This document shows positions 46,423-59,663 of a stretch of 64,000 nt of DNA, piece by piece (within the stretch, counting starts at the first letter, position 1; the number at the start of each line of letters is the position of its first letter). The DNA is from Variovorax gossypii (GTDB lineage: Bacteria; Pseudomonadota; Gammaproteobacteria; Burkholderiales; Burkholderiaceae_C). Under the pieces are notes generated by a model. That model was given only the letters and a program-made list of their open reading frames with translations. It was not told the DNA's origin and did no database searches. The stretch spans positions 682,001 through 746,000 of the forward strand of contig NZ_RXOE01000002.1 of assembly GCF_003965815.1 (NCBI RefSeq), read 5' to 3'. The position numbers and the translations under genes are program-made.

Positions 46423-47297
46423 ACACGAAGACTGCACCGAAGACGAACAAGGCCGCCAAGGCCGACGCCGAGCTGGCCGAGGCTCTGCGCCCCGGCCAGT
46501 CGGTCGAGCTGCTCAAGGAACTGCACATCCTGACCCGCGAGGGCAGGCTCAACCAGGACTCGCGGCGCAAGCTCAAGCAGGTCTACCACCTGTTCCAGTT
46601 CATCGAGCAACTGCTGCGCGAACTGCCGGAAGAGGGCGCGGGCGCCACGCTGGCCGACCATGGGGCGGGCAAGTCGTACCTGGGCTTCATCATCTACGAC
46701 CTGTTCTTCCGGGCCCGGTCGGGCGGCGGCCACGTCTATGGCATCGAGACGCGCGGCGAGCTGGTCGAGCGGTCGCGCGAGTTGGCGAAACGCCTGGGCT
46801 TCGAGCGCATGTCGTTCCTGAACCTCACGGTGGCCGAATCGGCCCAGGCGAGCGAACTGCCGATGCAGATCGACGTGGTCACAGCGCTGCACGCCTGCGA
46901 CACCGCCACCGACGACGCCATCGCCTTCGGCCTGGCCAAGAAGGCTCGTTGCATGGTGCTCGTGCCCTGCTGCCAGGCCGAGGTGGCCGCCTGCCTGCGC
47001 GAGACCAAGGCACTCGCCCTGTCGCGCACGCCGCTGGCCGAGCTGTGGCGCCATCCGCTTCACACGCGCGAGATCGGCAGCCAGCTCACCAACGTGCTGC
47101 GCTGCCTGTATCTCGAAGCCAACGGCTACAGCGTCACGGTGACCGAGCTGGTCGGCTGGGAGCACAGCATGAAGAACGAGCTGATCCTGGCGCGCTACAC
47201 CGGCCAGCGCAAAGCGAGCGCGGCTGCGCGGCTGCGCGAACTGCTGGCGCAGTTCGGGCTCGACAAGCTCGGCGACACGCGCTTCCGGCTCGCCTGA
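46419..47297 (+). CDS. SAM-dependent methyltransferase, METTL25/TRM13-like domain
   Basis: 292 residues: a Lys/Ala-rich start, a helical region (30-75), then a Rossmann-type methyltransferase. The SAM motif is LADHGAGKSYLGFIIYDLFF, followed by GIETRGELVERSRELAKRLG. The diagnostic blocks VVTALHACDTATDDAIAFG and VLVPCCQAEVAA resemble the HACGD and PCC motifs of METTL25 and the tRNA methyltransferase TRM13. An RNA substrate is therefore plausible but not proven. It overlaps the DUF1415 gene by 4 bp. Confidence 0.82.
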   Translation: MNTKTAPKTNKAAKADAELAEALRPGQSVELLKELHILTREGRLNQDSRRKLKQVYHLFQFIEQLLRELPEEGAGATLADHGAGKSYLGFIIYDLFFRARSGGGHVYGIETRGELVERSRELAKRLGFERMSFLNLTVAESAQASELPMQIDVVTALHACDTATDDAIAFGLAKKARCMVLVPCCQAEVAACLRETKALALSRTPLAELWRHPLHTREIGSQLTNVLRCLYLEANGYSVTVTELVGWEHSMKNELILARYTGQRKASAAARLRELLAQFGLDKLGDTRFRLA

Positions 47298-47338
47298 GCG
47301 CGGGCGCGCAACCCGCGTCTGCCGGATCGGATTCATCC

Positions 47339-48034
47339 ATGGCCCGCCTTCCGCGCCTCACGCTGGCCGACATGCCGCACCACGTGATCCAGCGCGGCAA
47401 CAACCGCCAGCCGATCTTCACGGACCGCGCCGATCACGAGAAGCTGCTCGCGCTGCTGGCCGAGAACGCCGCGCGCTTCGGCGTCGCGGTGCATGCCTAC
47501 GGGCTGATGGACAACCACTTCCACCTGCTGGCTACGCCAGACAGCATCACCGGCCTGCCGCAGTTCATGCAATCGGTGGGGCGCAGCTACGTGCGCTACT
47601 TCAACGACCGCCACGGCCGCAGCGGCACGCTGTGGGAAGGACGCTACAGGTCGACGCTGATCCAGACCGACCGCTACCTGCTGACCTGCATGGCCTACAT
47701 CGACCTCAACCCGGTGCGGGCGGGCATGGTGGCCGATGCGCGCGATTTCCCGTGGTCCAGCCACGGCCACTACGCCGGCCTGCGGCACGACCGGCTGCTG
47801 ACGCCGCACCCGCTGTACTGGGAGCTCGGCAACACGCCGTTCGCGCGGGAGGCGGCGTATGTCGAACTGGTGCGCGCCGGGGTGCGCGCAGCCGATCAGA
47901 AGGCCCTGACCGAGGCCACCCTGCGGGGCTGGGCTGCCGGCGACGACGACTTTCTCGAGAGCCTGCAGAAGTCCACCGAGCGCCGCGTGGTCAAGGCAAA
48001 GGCCGGACGGCCGCCTTCCAACTCCCAATCCTGA
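47339..48034 (+). CDS. REP-associated tyrosine transposase (RAYT, TnpA_REP family)
   Basis: 231 residues. It starts MARLPRLTLADMPHHVIQRG, the usual RAYT opening, with the HUH motif in GLMDNHFHLLAT at about residue 62 and the catalytic-Tyr helix around YLLTCMAYIDLNPVRAGMV. Later PWSSHGHY is a family motif. RAYTs are single-copy, IS200-like nicking enzymes that can spread short REP palindromes. No IS ends flank it, but two copies of a TG-W-CCCC-W-ATT motif lie 60-120 bp downstream. A conserved, probably domesticated gene. Confidence 0.92.
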   Translation: MARLPRLTLADMPHHVIQRGNNRQPIFTDRADHEKLLALLAENAARFGVAVHAYGLMDNHFHLLATPDSITGLPQFMQSVGRSYVRYFNDRHGRSGTLWEGRYRSTLIQTDRYLLTCMAYIDLNPVRAGMVADARDFPWSSHGHYAGLRHDRLLTPHPLYWELGNTPFAREAAYVELVRAGVRAADQKALTEATLRGWAAGDDDFLESLQKSTERRVVKAKAGRPPSNSQS

Positions 48035-48050
48035 TCTGGAGAGCATGCCT

Positions 48051-48152
48051 CCATGCGTTGCATGGGTTGGCTCCTTTGCTCCTGATTTTGATATGTCCCC
48101 AATTTAATTCCTATCGAAAAACTCAACATTTAAATGGAATCTGACCCCTATT
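48051..48152. repeat. RAYT-associated downstream sequence: hairpin plus two direct motif copies
   Basis: CCATGC at 48051-48056 pairs with GCATGG at 48060-48065 around GTT. Then TGTCCCCAATTTAA (48094-48107) and TGACCCCTATTAAA (48142-48155) are near-identical direct copies. Their reverse complements contain GGGGACATATC and GGGGTCAGATTCC, words I associate with sequences flanking RAYT genes in many proteobacteria. The gltB promoter must lie in or after this stretch. Association with transposase activity is inference. Confidence 0.5.
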
Positions 48153-48220
48153 AAAGTGTTTGGCATTCTTTGTGCAACGCAATATGCTCCGATTCCCTGC
48201 GAAAACTGAAGGAGCGCGCC

Positions 48221-52987
<4,767 letters not shown>

Positions 52988-53025
52988 GCGCCCGCGAGTA
53001 AGTACAGAGAACAAAGGAAAGCACG

Positions 53026-54504
53026 ATGGGAAAGATCACCGGCTTCATGGAGCATGAGCGTATCGAAGAGGGCTACAAGCCCGTCGACGAGCGCCTCAAG
53101 CACTACAAGGAATTCGTCGTCGGCCTGAACACCGAACAGGCCAAGGTGCAGGGCGCGCGCTGCATGGATTGCGGCACGCCGTTCTGCAACAGCGGCTGCC
53201 CGGTCAACAACATCATTCCGGACTTCAACGACCTCGTGTACCGCAACGATTGGCAGAACGCCTTCGCGGTGCTGGACTCGACCAACAACTTCCCCGAGTT
53301 CACGGGCCGCATCTGCCCCGCGCCCTGCGAGGCGGCCTGCGTGCTCAACGTGAACGACGACGCGGTCGGCATCAAGTCGCTGGAGCACGCGATCATCGAC
53401 CGCGCCTGGGACGAAGGCTGGGTGGCGCCGCGCGTCGCCAAGCACAAGACCAGCAAGAAGGTCGCGGTGGTGGGCTCGGGCCCGGCCGGCATGGCGGCCG
53501 CGCAGCAGCTCGCGCGCGCCGGCCACGACGTGACGCTGTTCGAGAAGAACGACCGCATCGGCGGCCTGCTGCGCTACGGCATTCCCGACTTCAAGATGGA
53601 GAAGTCGCACATCGATCGCCGCGTCGAGCAGATGAAGGCCGAAGGCGTGGTGTTCCGCACCGGCGTGATCGTCGGTGCCGCGAAGGACCCGCTGGGCAAG
53701 GGCTCCAAGGTCACGAACCTGGCCAAGGAAACCGTCACGCCCGAGCAGCTGCAGAAAGAGTTCGACGCCGTGCTGCTGACCGGCGGCGCCGAGCAGTCGC
53801 GCGACTTGCCGGTGCCCGGCCGCGATCTCGACGGCATCCACTTCGCGATGGAGTTCCTGCCGCAGCAGAACCGCGTCAACGCGGGCGACAAGGTCAAGGG
53901 CCAGCTGCGCGCCGACGGCAAGCACGTGATCGTCATCGGCGGTGGCGACACCGGCTCCGACTGCGTGGGCACGAGCAACCGCCACGGCGCGGTCAGCGTC
54001 ACGCAGTTCGAGCTGATGCCGCAGCCGCCCGAGGAAGAGAACCGCCCGCTGACCTGGCCGTACTGGCCGATCAAGCTGCGCACCAGCTCCAGCCATGAGG
54101 AAGGCTGCGAGCGCGAGTTCGCGATCTCGACCAAGGAGTTCATCGGCGAAAAAGGCAAGGTCACCGGCCTGAAGACCGTTCGCGTCGAATGGAAGGACGG
54201 CAAGATGCAGGAAGTGGCCGGCAGCGAGCAGGTGCTCAAGGCCGACCTCGTGCTGCTCGCCATGGGCTTCGTGAGCCCCGTGGCCAACGTGCTCGACGCC
54301 TTCGGCGTGGAGAAGGACGCGCGCGGCAATGCGAAAGCAACGGTCGACTTCATCGGCGGCTATGCCACCAACGTTCCGAAGGTCTTTGCCGCAGGCGACA
54401 TCCGCCGCGGACAGTCGCTGGTGGTGTGGGCGATTCGCGAAGGCCGCCAGGCCGCGCGCTCGGTGGACGAATTCCTGATGGGCTTCAGCGACCTGCCTCG
54501 CTGA
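53026..54504 (+). CDS. gltD: Glutamate synthase (NADPH) small subunit
   Basis: 492 residues. The N-terminal 4Fe-4S cysteines lie in [17 protein letters not shown] and [13 protein letters not shown] binding is [19 protein letters not shown] and NADPH binding [13 protein letters not shown]; the C-terminal [16 protein letters not shown] is the second FAD contact. It feeds NADPH electrons to GltB. The gene is followed by a hairpin with a T-run. Confidence 0.98.
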   Translation: MGKITGFMEHERIEEGYKPVDERLKHYKEFVVGLNTEQAKVQGARCMDCGTPFCNSGCPVNNIIPDFNDLVYRNDWQNAFAVLDSTNNFPEFTGRICPAPCEAACVLNVNDDAVGIKSLEHAIIDRAWDEGWVAPRVAKHKTSKKVAVVGSGPAGMAAAQQLARAGHDVTLFEKNDRIGGLLRYGIPDFKMEKSHIDRRVEQMKAEGVVFRTGVIVGAAKDPLGKGSKVTNLAKETVTPEQLQKEFDAVLLTGGAEQSRDLPVPGRDLDGIHFAMEFLPQQNRVNAGDKVKGQLRADGKHVIVIGGGDTGSDCVGTSNRHGAVSVTQFELMPQPPEEENRPLTWPYWPIKLRTSSSHEEGCEREFAISTKEFIGEKGKVTGLKTVRVEWKDGKMQEVAGSEQVLKADLVLLAMGFVSPVANVLDAFGVEKDARGNAKATVDFIGGYATNVPKVFAAGDIRRGQSLVVWAIREGRQAARSVDEFLMGFSDLPR

Positions 54505-54621
54505 TCCGCGCGGATCGCGTTGGTAGCGAGTTCCTGACGAGGGTCTGACGGCCGCCGCGCTGAATTTTGTTTCAATTCGGCGTGGCCGCCCACGGCCCCG
54601 TTATCATCCGCGTCAAACCGC

Positions 54622-54657
54622 ATGCCGGGATGCTTGAAAGAGCGCCCCGGCATTTTT
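54622..54657 (+). terminator. Intrinsic-terminator-like hairpin between gltD and mlaF
   Basis: ATGCCGGG at 54622-54629 pairs with CCCGGCAT at 54646-54653, an eight-pair GC-rich stem followed by a T-run at 54653-54657. It would end the gltBD transcript. It stops only seven bases before the mlaF start codon, so mla transcripts starting upstream must read through it. The first ATG of the stem is itself in frame with mlaF. Confidence 0.75.
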
Positions 54658-54663
54658 ATTGAG

Positions 54664-55494
54664 ATGGACCCAGCCACACCACTGCCACATCCCTTCGTAG
54701 AGTTTCGCGACGTCAGATTCGGCTATGGCGCACGCGCCATCCTCGATGGCGTTTCGTTCGTCGTGCCGCGCGGCAAGGTGACGGCGCTGATGGGAGCCTC
54801 CGGCGGCGGCAAGACAACGGTGCTGCGCCTGATCGGCGGACAGCAGAAGGCGCAGCGCGGCGAGGTGCTCTTCGACGGCAGCGATGTCGGCAAGATGGAT
54901 GTGAGCGCCCTCTACGCGGCGCGTCGGCGCATGGGCATGCTGTTCCAGTTCGGTGCGCTGTTCACCGACATGAGCGTGTTCGACAACGTCGCGTTCCCGC
55001 TGCGCGAGCACACGCAGCTCCCCGAGGCGCTGGTGCGCGACGTGGTGCTCATGAAGCTCGACGCCGTCGGCCTGCGCGGCGCGCGCGACCTGATGCCCAG
55101 CGAGGTGTCGGGCGGCATGGCGCGGCGCGTAGCGCTGGCGCGTGCCATCGCGCTCGACCCCGATCTTGTGATGTACGACGAGCCCTTCGCCGGACTCGAC
55201 CCGATTTCGCTGGGCACGGCCGCGCGGCTGATCCGCCAGCTGAATGACGCGCTGGGGCTCACCAGCATCATCGTGTCGCACGATCTCGAGGAAACCTTCC
55301 GCATCGCCGATCACGTGATCATCCTGGCCAACGGCGGCATCGCCGCGCAGGGCACGCCCGCCGAGGTGCGCGAGAGCGCCGATCCGCTGGTTCATCAGTT
55401 CGTCAATGCGCTGCCCGACGGGCCGGTGCATTTCCATTACCCGGGCGTCAGCATCGAGGACGACTTCGGCAACGTCGAAGGAGGGCGCTCATGA
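54664..55494 (+). CDS. mlaF: Phospholipid transport ATPase MlaF
   Basis: 276 residues. Walker A is [17 protein letters not shown], the ABC signature [14 protein letters not shown], Walker [15 protein letters not shown] and the switch His IIVSHDLEE. The C-terminal tail [15 protein letters not shown] is the usual MlaF extension that contacts the MlaE/MlaB assembly. It energises phospholipid movement between inner and outer membrane. The ATG at 54664 is chosen by family alignment; an in-frame ATG at 54622 lies inside a terminator-like stem. It overlaps mlaE by 4 bp. Confidence 0.95.
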   Translation: MDPATPLPHPFVEFRDVRFGYGARAILDGVSFVVPRGKVTALMGASGGGKTTVLRLIGGQQKAQRGEVLFDGSDVGKMDVSALYAARRRMGMLFQFGALFTDMSVFDNVAFPLREHTQLPEALVRDVVLMKLDAVGLRGARDLMPSEVSGGMARRVALARAIALDPDLVMYDEPFAGLDPISLGTAARLIRQLNDALGLTSIIVSHDLEETFRIADHVIILANGGIAAQGTPAEVRESADPLVHQFVNALPDGPVHFHYPGVSIEDDFGNVEGGRS

Positions 55495-56273
55495 CCTGGT
55501 GGAAGCCATCCGACGCCGGCTTTGCCACGCGCCGCCATCTGGCCAACCTGGGCTATGGCGCGAAGCTCTTCATGCGGCTCGTCGGCCCGGGCGCGCAGAT
55601 CATGCGCCGCTTCGGGCTGGTGCGCGACCAGATCCATTTCCTGGGCAACTACTCGCTGGCGATCATCGGCGTGTCGGGCCTGTTCGTGGGCTTCGTGCTC
55701 GGGCTGCAGATGTACTACGCGCTGCAGCGCTACGGATCTTCCGAGGCGCTGGGCCTGCTGGTCGCGCTGAGCCTCGTGCGCGAGCTCGGTCCGGTGGTGG
55801 CGGCATTGCTTTTCACCGGGCGCGCCGGCACCTCGCTGACGGCAGAGATCGGCCTCATGAAGGCCGACGAGCAACTGAGCGCCATGGAGATGATGGCGAT
55901 CGACCCGGTGCAGCGCGTGCTCGCGCCGCGCTTCTGGGCCGGCGTCATCACGATGCCGCTGCTGGCGGCCGTGTTCAGCGCGGTCGGCATCCTGGGCGGC
56001 TACGTGGTGGGCGTGATGATGCTGGGCGTGGACCCCGGCGCGTTCTGGGGGCAGATGCAGGGCGGCGTCGACGTGTGGCGCGACGTCGGCAACGGCGTCA
56101 TCAAGAGCATCGTCTTCGGCTTCACCGTGACCTTCATCGCACTGCTGCAGGGCTACGAGGCCCAGCCCACGCCCGAGGGCGTGTCGCGCGCGACCACGCG
56201 GACCGTGGTGTCCGCGTCGTTGGCCGTGCTGGGGCTGGACTTCCTGCTCACCGCCATGATGTTCAGCATCTGA
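55491..56273 (+). CDS. mlaE: Phospholipid transport permease MlaE
   Basis: 260 residues with about five membrane helices. The family core [20 protein letters not shown], followed by [19 protein letters not shown], is intact and contains the coupling helix to MlaF. It forms the dimeric inner-membrane channel on which the MlaD ring sits. It is coupled to mlaF, and mlaD follows at 44 bp. Confidence 0.96.
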   Translation: MTWWKPSDAGFATRRHLANLGYGAKLFMRLVGPGAQIMRRFGLVRDQIHFLGNYSLAIIGVSGLFVGFVLGLQMYYALQRYGSSEALGLLVALSLVRELGPVVAALLFTGRAGTSLTAEIGLMKADEQLSAMEMMAIDPVQRVLAPRFWAGVITMPLLAAVFSAVGILGGYVVGVMMLGVDPGAFWGQMQGGVDVWRDVGNGVIKSIVFGFTVTFIALLQGYEAQPTPEGVSRATTRTVVSASLAVLGLDFLLTAMMFSI

Positions 56274-56317
56274 AGAGGCCTGGCCTCCTTCGTTCTAGAT
56301 AGACAGAGAGTCAAACC

Positions 56318-56806
56318 ATGCAACGTTCCAACAACGACATCTGGGTCGGCCTGTTCGTCCTGATCGGCGCTGCTGCGCTGCTGTTTCTCGCGCTGCAGTC
56401 GGCCAACCTGCTGAGCCTGAACTTCCAGAAGACCTATTCGGTCACGGCGCGCTTCGACAACATCGGCGGCCTGAAGCCGCAGACCGCGGTGAAGAGCGCG
56501 GGCGTGGTGGTCGGCCGTGTGGAATCCATCTCCTTCAACGACAAGACCTTTCAGGCAGACGTCACGCTGGCTTTGCAAAACCGCTACAGTTTTCCCAAGG
56601 ACAGTTCGCTCAAGATCCTGACCAGTGGCCTGCTCGGCGAGCAGTACATCGGGATCGAGGCGGGCGCCGAGGACAAGAACTTGCAAGCCGGCGACACCAT
56701 CACCGCGACCCAGTCGGCCGTGGTGCTGGAAAACCTGATCAGCCAGTTCCTGTACAGCAAGGCGGCGGAGGGAAATTCGACGTCTGGAACAGCCAATAAG
56801 AAATGA
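56318..56806 (+). CDS. mlaD: MCE-domain phospholipid transport protein MlaD
   Basis: 162 residues. A single N-terminal membrane helix (12-32, LFVLIGAAALLFLALQ) anchors an MCE domain (about 38-120; VTARFDNIGGLKPQTAVKSA, then VVVGRVESI). A helical tail ends FLYSKAAEGNST. It forms a hexameric periplasmic ring that holds lipids. It overlaps mlaA by 4 bp. Confidence 0.95.
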   Translation: MQRSNNDIWVGLFVLIGAAALLFLALQSANLLSLNFQKTYSVTARFDNIGGLKPQTAVKSAGVVVGRVESISFNDKTFQADVTLALQNRYSFPKDSSLKILTSGLLGEQYIGIEAGAEDKNLQAGDTITATQSAVVLENLISQFLYSKAAEGNSTSGTANKK

Positions 56807-57567
56807 AAACACGATCTTCTTTGTCTTTTGCTATGAATAACGTAGCAAGCCGAGCCCGCTGGATTGGCGCCGGCGCAGTACTCGCCCTGGCCGCCGGTTG
56901 CGCGACCGGCCCCAATGCCAACCCCGCCGATCCCTTCGAGCCGTTCAACCGGGGCGTCTCGCGCTTCAACGACGCCGTCGACGACGCCGTGCTGGTGCCC
57001 GCGGCCACGGCCTACCAGAACGTGCTGCCCTCGATGGTGCGCACAGGCGTGAACAACTTCTTCGGCAACATCGGCGACGTCTGGAACCTGGCCAACAACG
57101 TGGCCCAGCTGAAGCTGCAGAACAGTGCCGAAACCTTCATGCGCCTGAACGTCAACACCTTCTTCGGTCTCGGCGGCGTGCTGGACGTGGCGACCGAGGC
57201 GGGCATTCCCCGCCACGAGGAAGACTTCGGCCAGACCCTGGGCCGCTGGGGCGTGGGCGCCGGCCCTTACGTGGTGCTGCCGCTGCTGGGTTCCTCCACG
57301 CTGCGCGATACCGCCGCCAAGCCGCTCGACATGTGGGGCGACCCGTTGGGCCATGTGGAGGACATCCCCTGGCGCAATTCGCTGACGGTGCTGCGCGTTG
57401 TCGACACGCGCTCGCAGTACCTGCGCGCGAGCAGGCTGCTCGGCGACGCGGCGCTCGACAAGTATTCGTTCACGCGCGATGCGTTCCTGCAGCGCCGTCG
57501 CAGCCAAGTCTACGACGGCAACCCGCCCGACGACGGCGGCGGCATGGACAAGGGCGCCGACAAATAA
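56803..57567 (+). CDS. mlaA: Outer-membrane lipoprotein MlaA (VacJ)
   Basis: 254 residues from the ATG coupled to mlaD; the lipobox AAGC lies at about residue 33. The MlaA hallmark DPFEPFNRGVSRFNDAVDDA follows, then the porin-associated ring region NFFGNIGDVWNLANN and GRWGVGAGPYVVLPLLGSS. It removes misplaced phospholipid from the outer leaflet. A second ATG at 56833 would give a shorter signal peptide but lacks a ribosome site. In E. coli mlaA is unlinked; here it is inside the mla operon, between mlaD and mlaC, as usual in beta-proteobacteria. Confidence 0.95.
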   Translation: MKTRSSLSFAMNNVASRARWIGAGAVLALAAGCATGPNANPADPFEPFNRGVSRFNDAVDDAVLVPAATAYQNVLPSMVRTGVNNFFGNIGDVWNLANNVAQLKLQNSAETFMRLNVNTFFGLGGVLDVATEAGIPRHEEDFGQTLGRWGVGAGPYVVLPLLGSSTLRDTAAKPLDMWGDPLGHVEDIPWRNSLTVLRVVDTRSQYLRASRLLGDAALDKYSFTRDAFLQRRRSQVYDGNPPDDGGGMDKGADK

Positions 57568-57586
57568 ATAGACAAAGTGACGCGGT

Positions 57587-57676
57587 GGAGGGAAGGCTGC
57601 TTGCATCCGGTTGCAAGGCTTCACCTCCCGGACAGGAACCCGGTCCACCCTGGTGGGCTCGAATCCGTTCCTGTCT
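57587..57676 (+). ncRNA. Unexplained double-hairpin element between mlaA and mlaC
   Basis: Hairpin 1: GGAGGGAAG (57587-57595) pairs with CTTC-A-CCTCC (57619-57628), capped by CTTGCA (57600-57605)/TGCAAG (57612-57617). Hairpin 2: GACAGGAAC (57631-57639) pairs perfectly with GTTCCTGTC (57667-57675), enclosing CCAC (57645-57648)/GTGG (57653-57656). The two are two bases apart. The element fills the middle of the only large gap in the mla operon and lies 58 bp before the mlaC start. No known RNA family is recognised; it may act on the mRNA in cis (processing, stability) or be a repeat. Confidence 0.5.
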
Positions 57677-57733
57677 CAGCAGCCGGTTTTTCCGGATGCC
57701 TGCGGATTTTCAAACTTGAATGAGGGAATCTCC

Positions 57734-58390
57734 ATGAACAACAAGACCCTGCAACGTCGCGATCTCGGCCGCCTGGTGCTGGCCGGCGCCCTGCTGTTCG
57801 GTGCCGCCGTCGCCTTCGTCCAGCCCGCGCGTGCCGCCGATGAAGCGCCCGACGCACTGGTCAAGCGCCTGTCGACCGACGTGCTCGAGACGATCAAGGC
57901 CGACTCGTCCATCAAGTCGGGCGACGTCAACAAGATCATGGTGCTGGTCGACAGTAAGATCATGCCGAACGTCAACTTCCAGCGCATGACCGCCTCGGCA
58001 GTCGGCCCGGCCTGGCGTACCGCCACCCCCGAGCAGCAGAAGCGCCTGCAGGACGAGTTCAAGGCCCTGCTGGTTCGCACCTACGCCGGCGCGCTCGACC
58101 AGGTGACAGACCAGACCGTCACCGTGCGTCCGTTCCGCGGTTCGCCCGACGACAAGGACGTGCTGGTGCGCACCGAAGTGAAGGGCCGCGGCGACCCGGT
58201 CCAGCTCGACTACCGCCTCGAGAAGACCCCCGGCCAGGGCGCTGGCTGGAAGGTCTACAACCTCAATGTGCTGGGCGTGTGGCTGGTCGATACGTACCGC
58301 ACCCAGTTCGCGCAGGAAATCAACAAGAGCGGCATCGACGGCCTGATCGCCGCGCTGGCCGCGCGCAACAAGGGCAACGGCAAGGGCTGA
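57734..58390 (+). CDS. mlaC: Periplasmic phospholipid shuttle MlaC
   Basis: 218 residues. GAGGGA at 57722-57727 precedes the ATG. The signal peptide ends QPARAA at about residue 36 and contains an RRDLGR stretch that resembles a weak twin-arginine motif. The MlaC/Tol-Pal-family fold follows (MPNVNFQRMTASAVGPAWR; EQQKRLQDEFKALLVRTYAGAL; WKVYNLNVLGVWLVDTYRTQF). It carries phospholipid between MlaA and MlaD. mlaB follows at 16 bp. Confidence 0.95.
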   Translation: MNNKTLQRRDLGRLVLAGALLFGAAVAFVQPARAADEAPDALVKRLSTDVLETIKADSSIKSGDVNKIMVLVDSKIMPNVNFQRMTASAVGPAWRTATPEQQKRLQDEFKALLVRTYAGALDQVTDQTVTVRPFRGSPDDKDVLVRTEVKGRGDPVQLDYRLEKTPGQGAGWKVYNLNVLGVWLVDTYRTQFAQEINKSGIDGLIAALAARNKGNGKG

Positions 58391-58406
58391 AGCGGAGCTG
58401 AGCGCG

Positions 58407-58682
58407 ATGCTGGTCCTGCCCGCCCGACTGACCCATGACGAGGCCCCCGCCTGCATGCGCATGCTGCAGCAGGGGCTGAAGGGCCAAGCCGACTCGTCGT
58501 CCACCGTGGTCGACGCGACGGCGCTGACCCAGTTCGATTCCTCGGCACTGGCCGTGCTGCTGGAATGCCGGCGTGAATCGAGCGCGCTGGGCCGGGGGTT
58601 CTCCGTCAAGGGCCTGTCGCCCCGGCTGCGCGAACTGGCCGCCTTGTACGGCATTGCGGGCCTTTTGCCGGCCGCGCCCTGA
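58407..58682 (+). CDS. mlaB: STAS-domain protein MlaB
   Basis: 91 residues, one STAS domain. The motif VVDATALTQFDSSALAVLLE carries the conserved DSS of STAS proteins. MlaB binds MlaF in the cytoplasm and is needed for assembly and activity of the MlaFE complex. Its position at the end of mlaFEDACB fits. A small gap to the next ABC transporter suggests possible continuation of the operon. Confidence 0.9.
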   Translation: MLVLPARLTHDEAPACMRMLQQGLKGQADSSSTVVDATALTQFDSSALAVLLECRRESSALGRGFSVKGLSPRLRELAALYGIAGLLPAAP

Positions 58683-58715
58683 AAAAGTAACGGCACCTTA
58701 AAATCGCGGGCTCCC

Positions 58716-59663
58716 ATGCCCGCGATCTCATTCCAGTCGGTCTCCAAGACCTATCCCCCTTCCAGACAGCAGAAAGCCCAAGGCAAGCCGGGGTTGAAGG
58801 CGGTCGACGAGGTCAGCTTCCAGATCGAGGAGGGCGAGTTCTTCGGCCTGCTCGGCCCGAACGGCGCGGGCAAGACCACCCTGATCAGCATGCTCGCCGG
58901 CCTTTCCCGGCCCACGGCGGGCGCCATCAGCGTCCATGGCTTCGACGTGCAGCGCGACTACGCGCAGGCGCGCCGCCAGCTCGGCATCGTGCCGCAGGAG
59001 CTGGTGTTCGACCCCTTCTTCAACGTGCGCGAGTCGCTGCGCATCCAGTCGGGCTACTTCGGCATCACCAACAACGAAGCCTGGATCGACGAGCTGCTGC
59101 AGAGCCTGGGTCTCGCCGACAAGGCCACGGCCAACATGCGCCAGCTCTCCGGCGGCATGAAGCGCCGCGTGCTGGTGGCGCAGGCGCTGGTGCACAAGCC
59201 GCCGGTGATCGTGCTCGACGAGCCCACTGCCGGCGTCGACGTCGAGCTGCGCCAGACGCTGTGGCAGTTCGTCGCCAGGCTCAACAAGCAGGGCAGTACC
59301 GTGCTGCTCACCACCCATTACCTCGAAGAAGCCGAGGCGCTGTGCAGCCGCATCGCGATGCTCAAGCTGGGCAAGGTGATCGCACTCGACCGCACCAGCG
59401 AGCTGCTGAAGTCGGCCGCGAGCAACGTGCTGCGCTTCAAGACCGACGCCATGCTGCCCTGGGCCATCGCCCAGCATGCGCGCATCACCGGGCGCATCGT
59501 GCAGCTGCCCGCGCAGAACGCGCATGAAGTCGAACAACTGCTGGCCGCGATCCGCGAAGCCGGCGTCGCGGTGGAAGACGTGGAAATGCGCAAGGCCGAC
59601 CTGGAAGACGTTTTCATCGACCTGATGGCCGGTGAACAGACCCCGCTGGAGGTCGCGCGATGA
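58716..59663 (+). CDS. ABC transporter ATP-binding protein (YadG-like)
   Basis: 315 residues. Walker A is GPNGAGKTTLISML, the signature QLSGGMKRRVLVAQA, Walker B VIVLDEPTAGVDVELR and the switch His LLTTHYLEEAE. The C-terminal part after about residue 235 is a DUF4162-like regulatory tail. Together with the overlapping permease it forms an ABC-2 exporter resembling E. coli YadGH. The substrate is unknown; location after mla hints at envelope maintenance. Confidence 0.92.
   Translation: MPAISFQSVSKTYPPSRQQKAQGKPGLKAVDEVSFQIEEGEFFGLLGPNGAGKTTLISMLAGLSRPTAGAISVHGFDVQRDYAQARRQLGIVPQELVFDPFFNVRESLRIQSGYFGITNNEAWIDELLQSLGLADKATANMRQLSGGMKRRVLVAQALVHKPPVIVLDEPTAGVDVELRQTLWQFVARLNKQGSTVLLTTHYLEEAEALCSRIAMLKLGKVIALDRTSELLKSAASNVLRFKTDAMLPWAIAQHARITGRIVQLPAQNAHEVEQLLAAIREAGVAVEDVEMRKADLEDVFIDLMAGEQTPLEVAR

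Noticed and set aside
57631..57680. A tRNA-like stretch with a T-loop-like GGGCTCGAATCC and a closed 9-bp stem
   Set aside because: No D-arm, no anticodon arm of proper length and no CCA-end geometry; it is kept as an unexplained structured element, not a tRNA.
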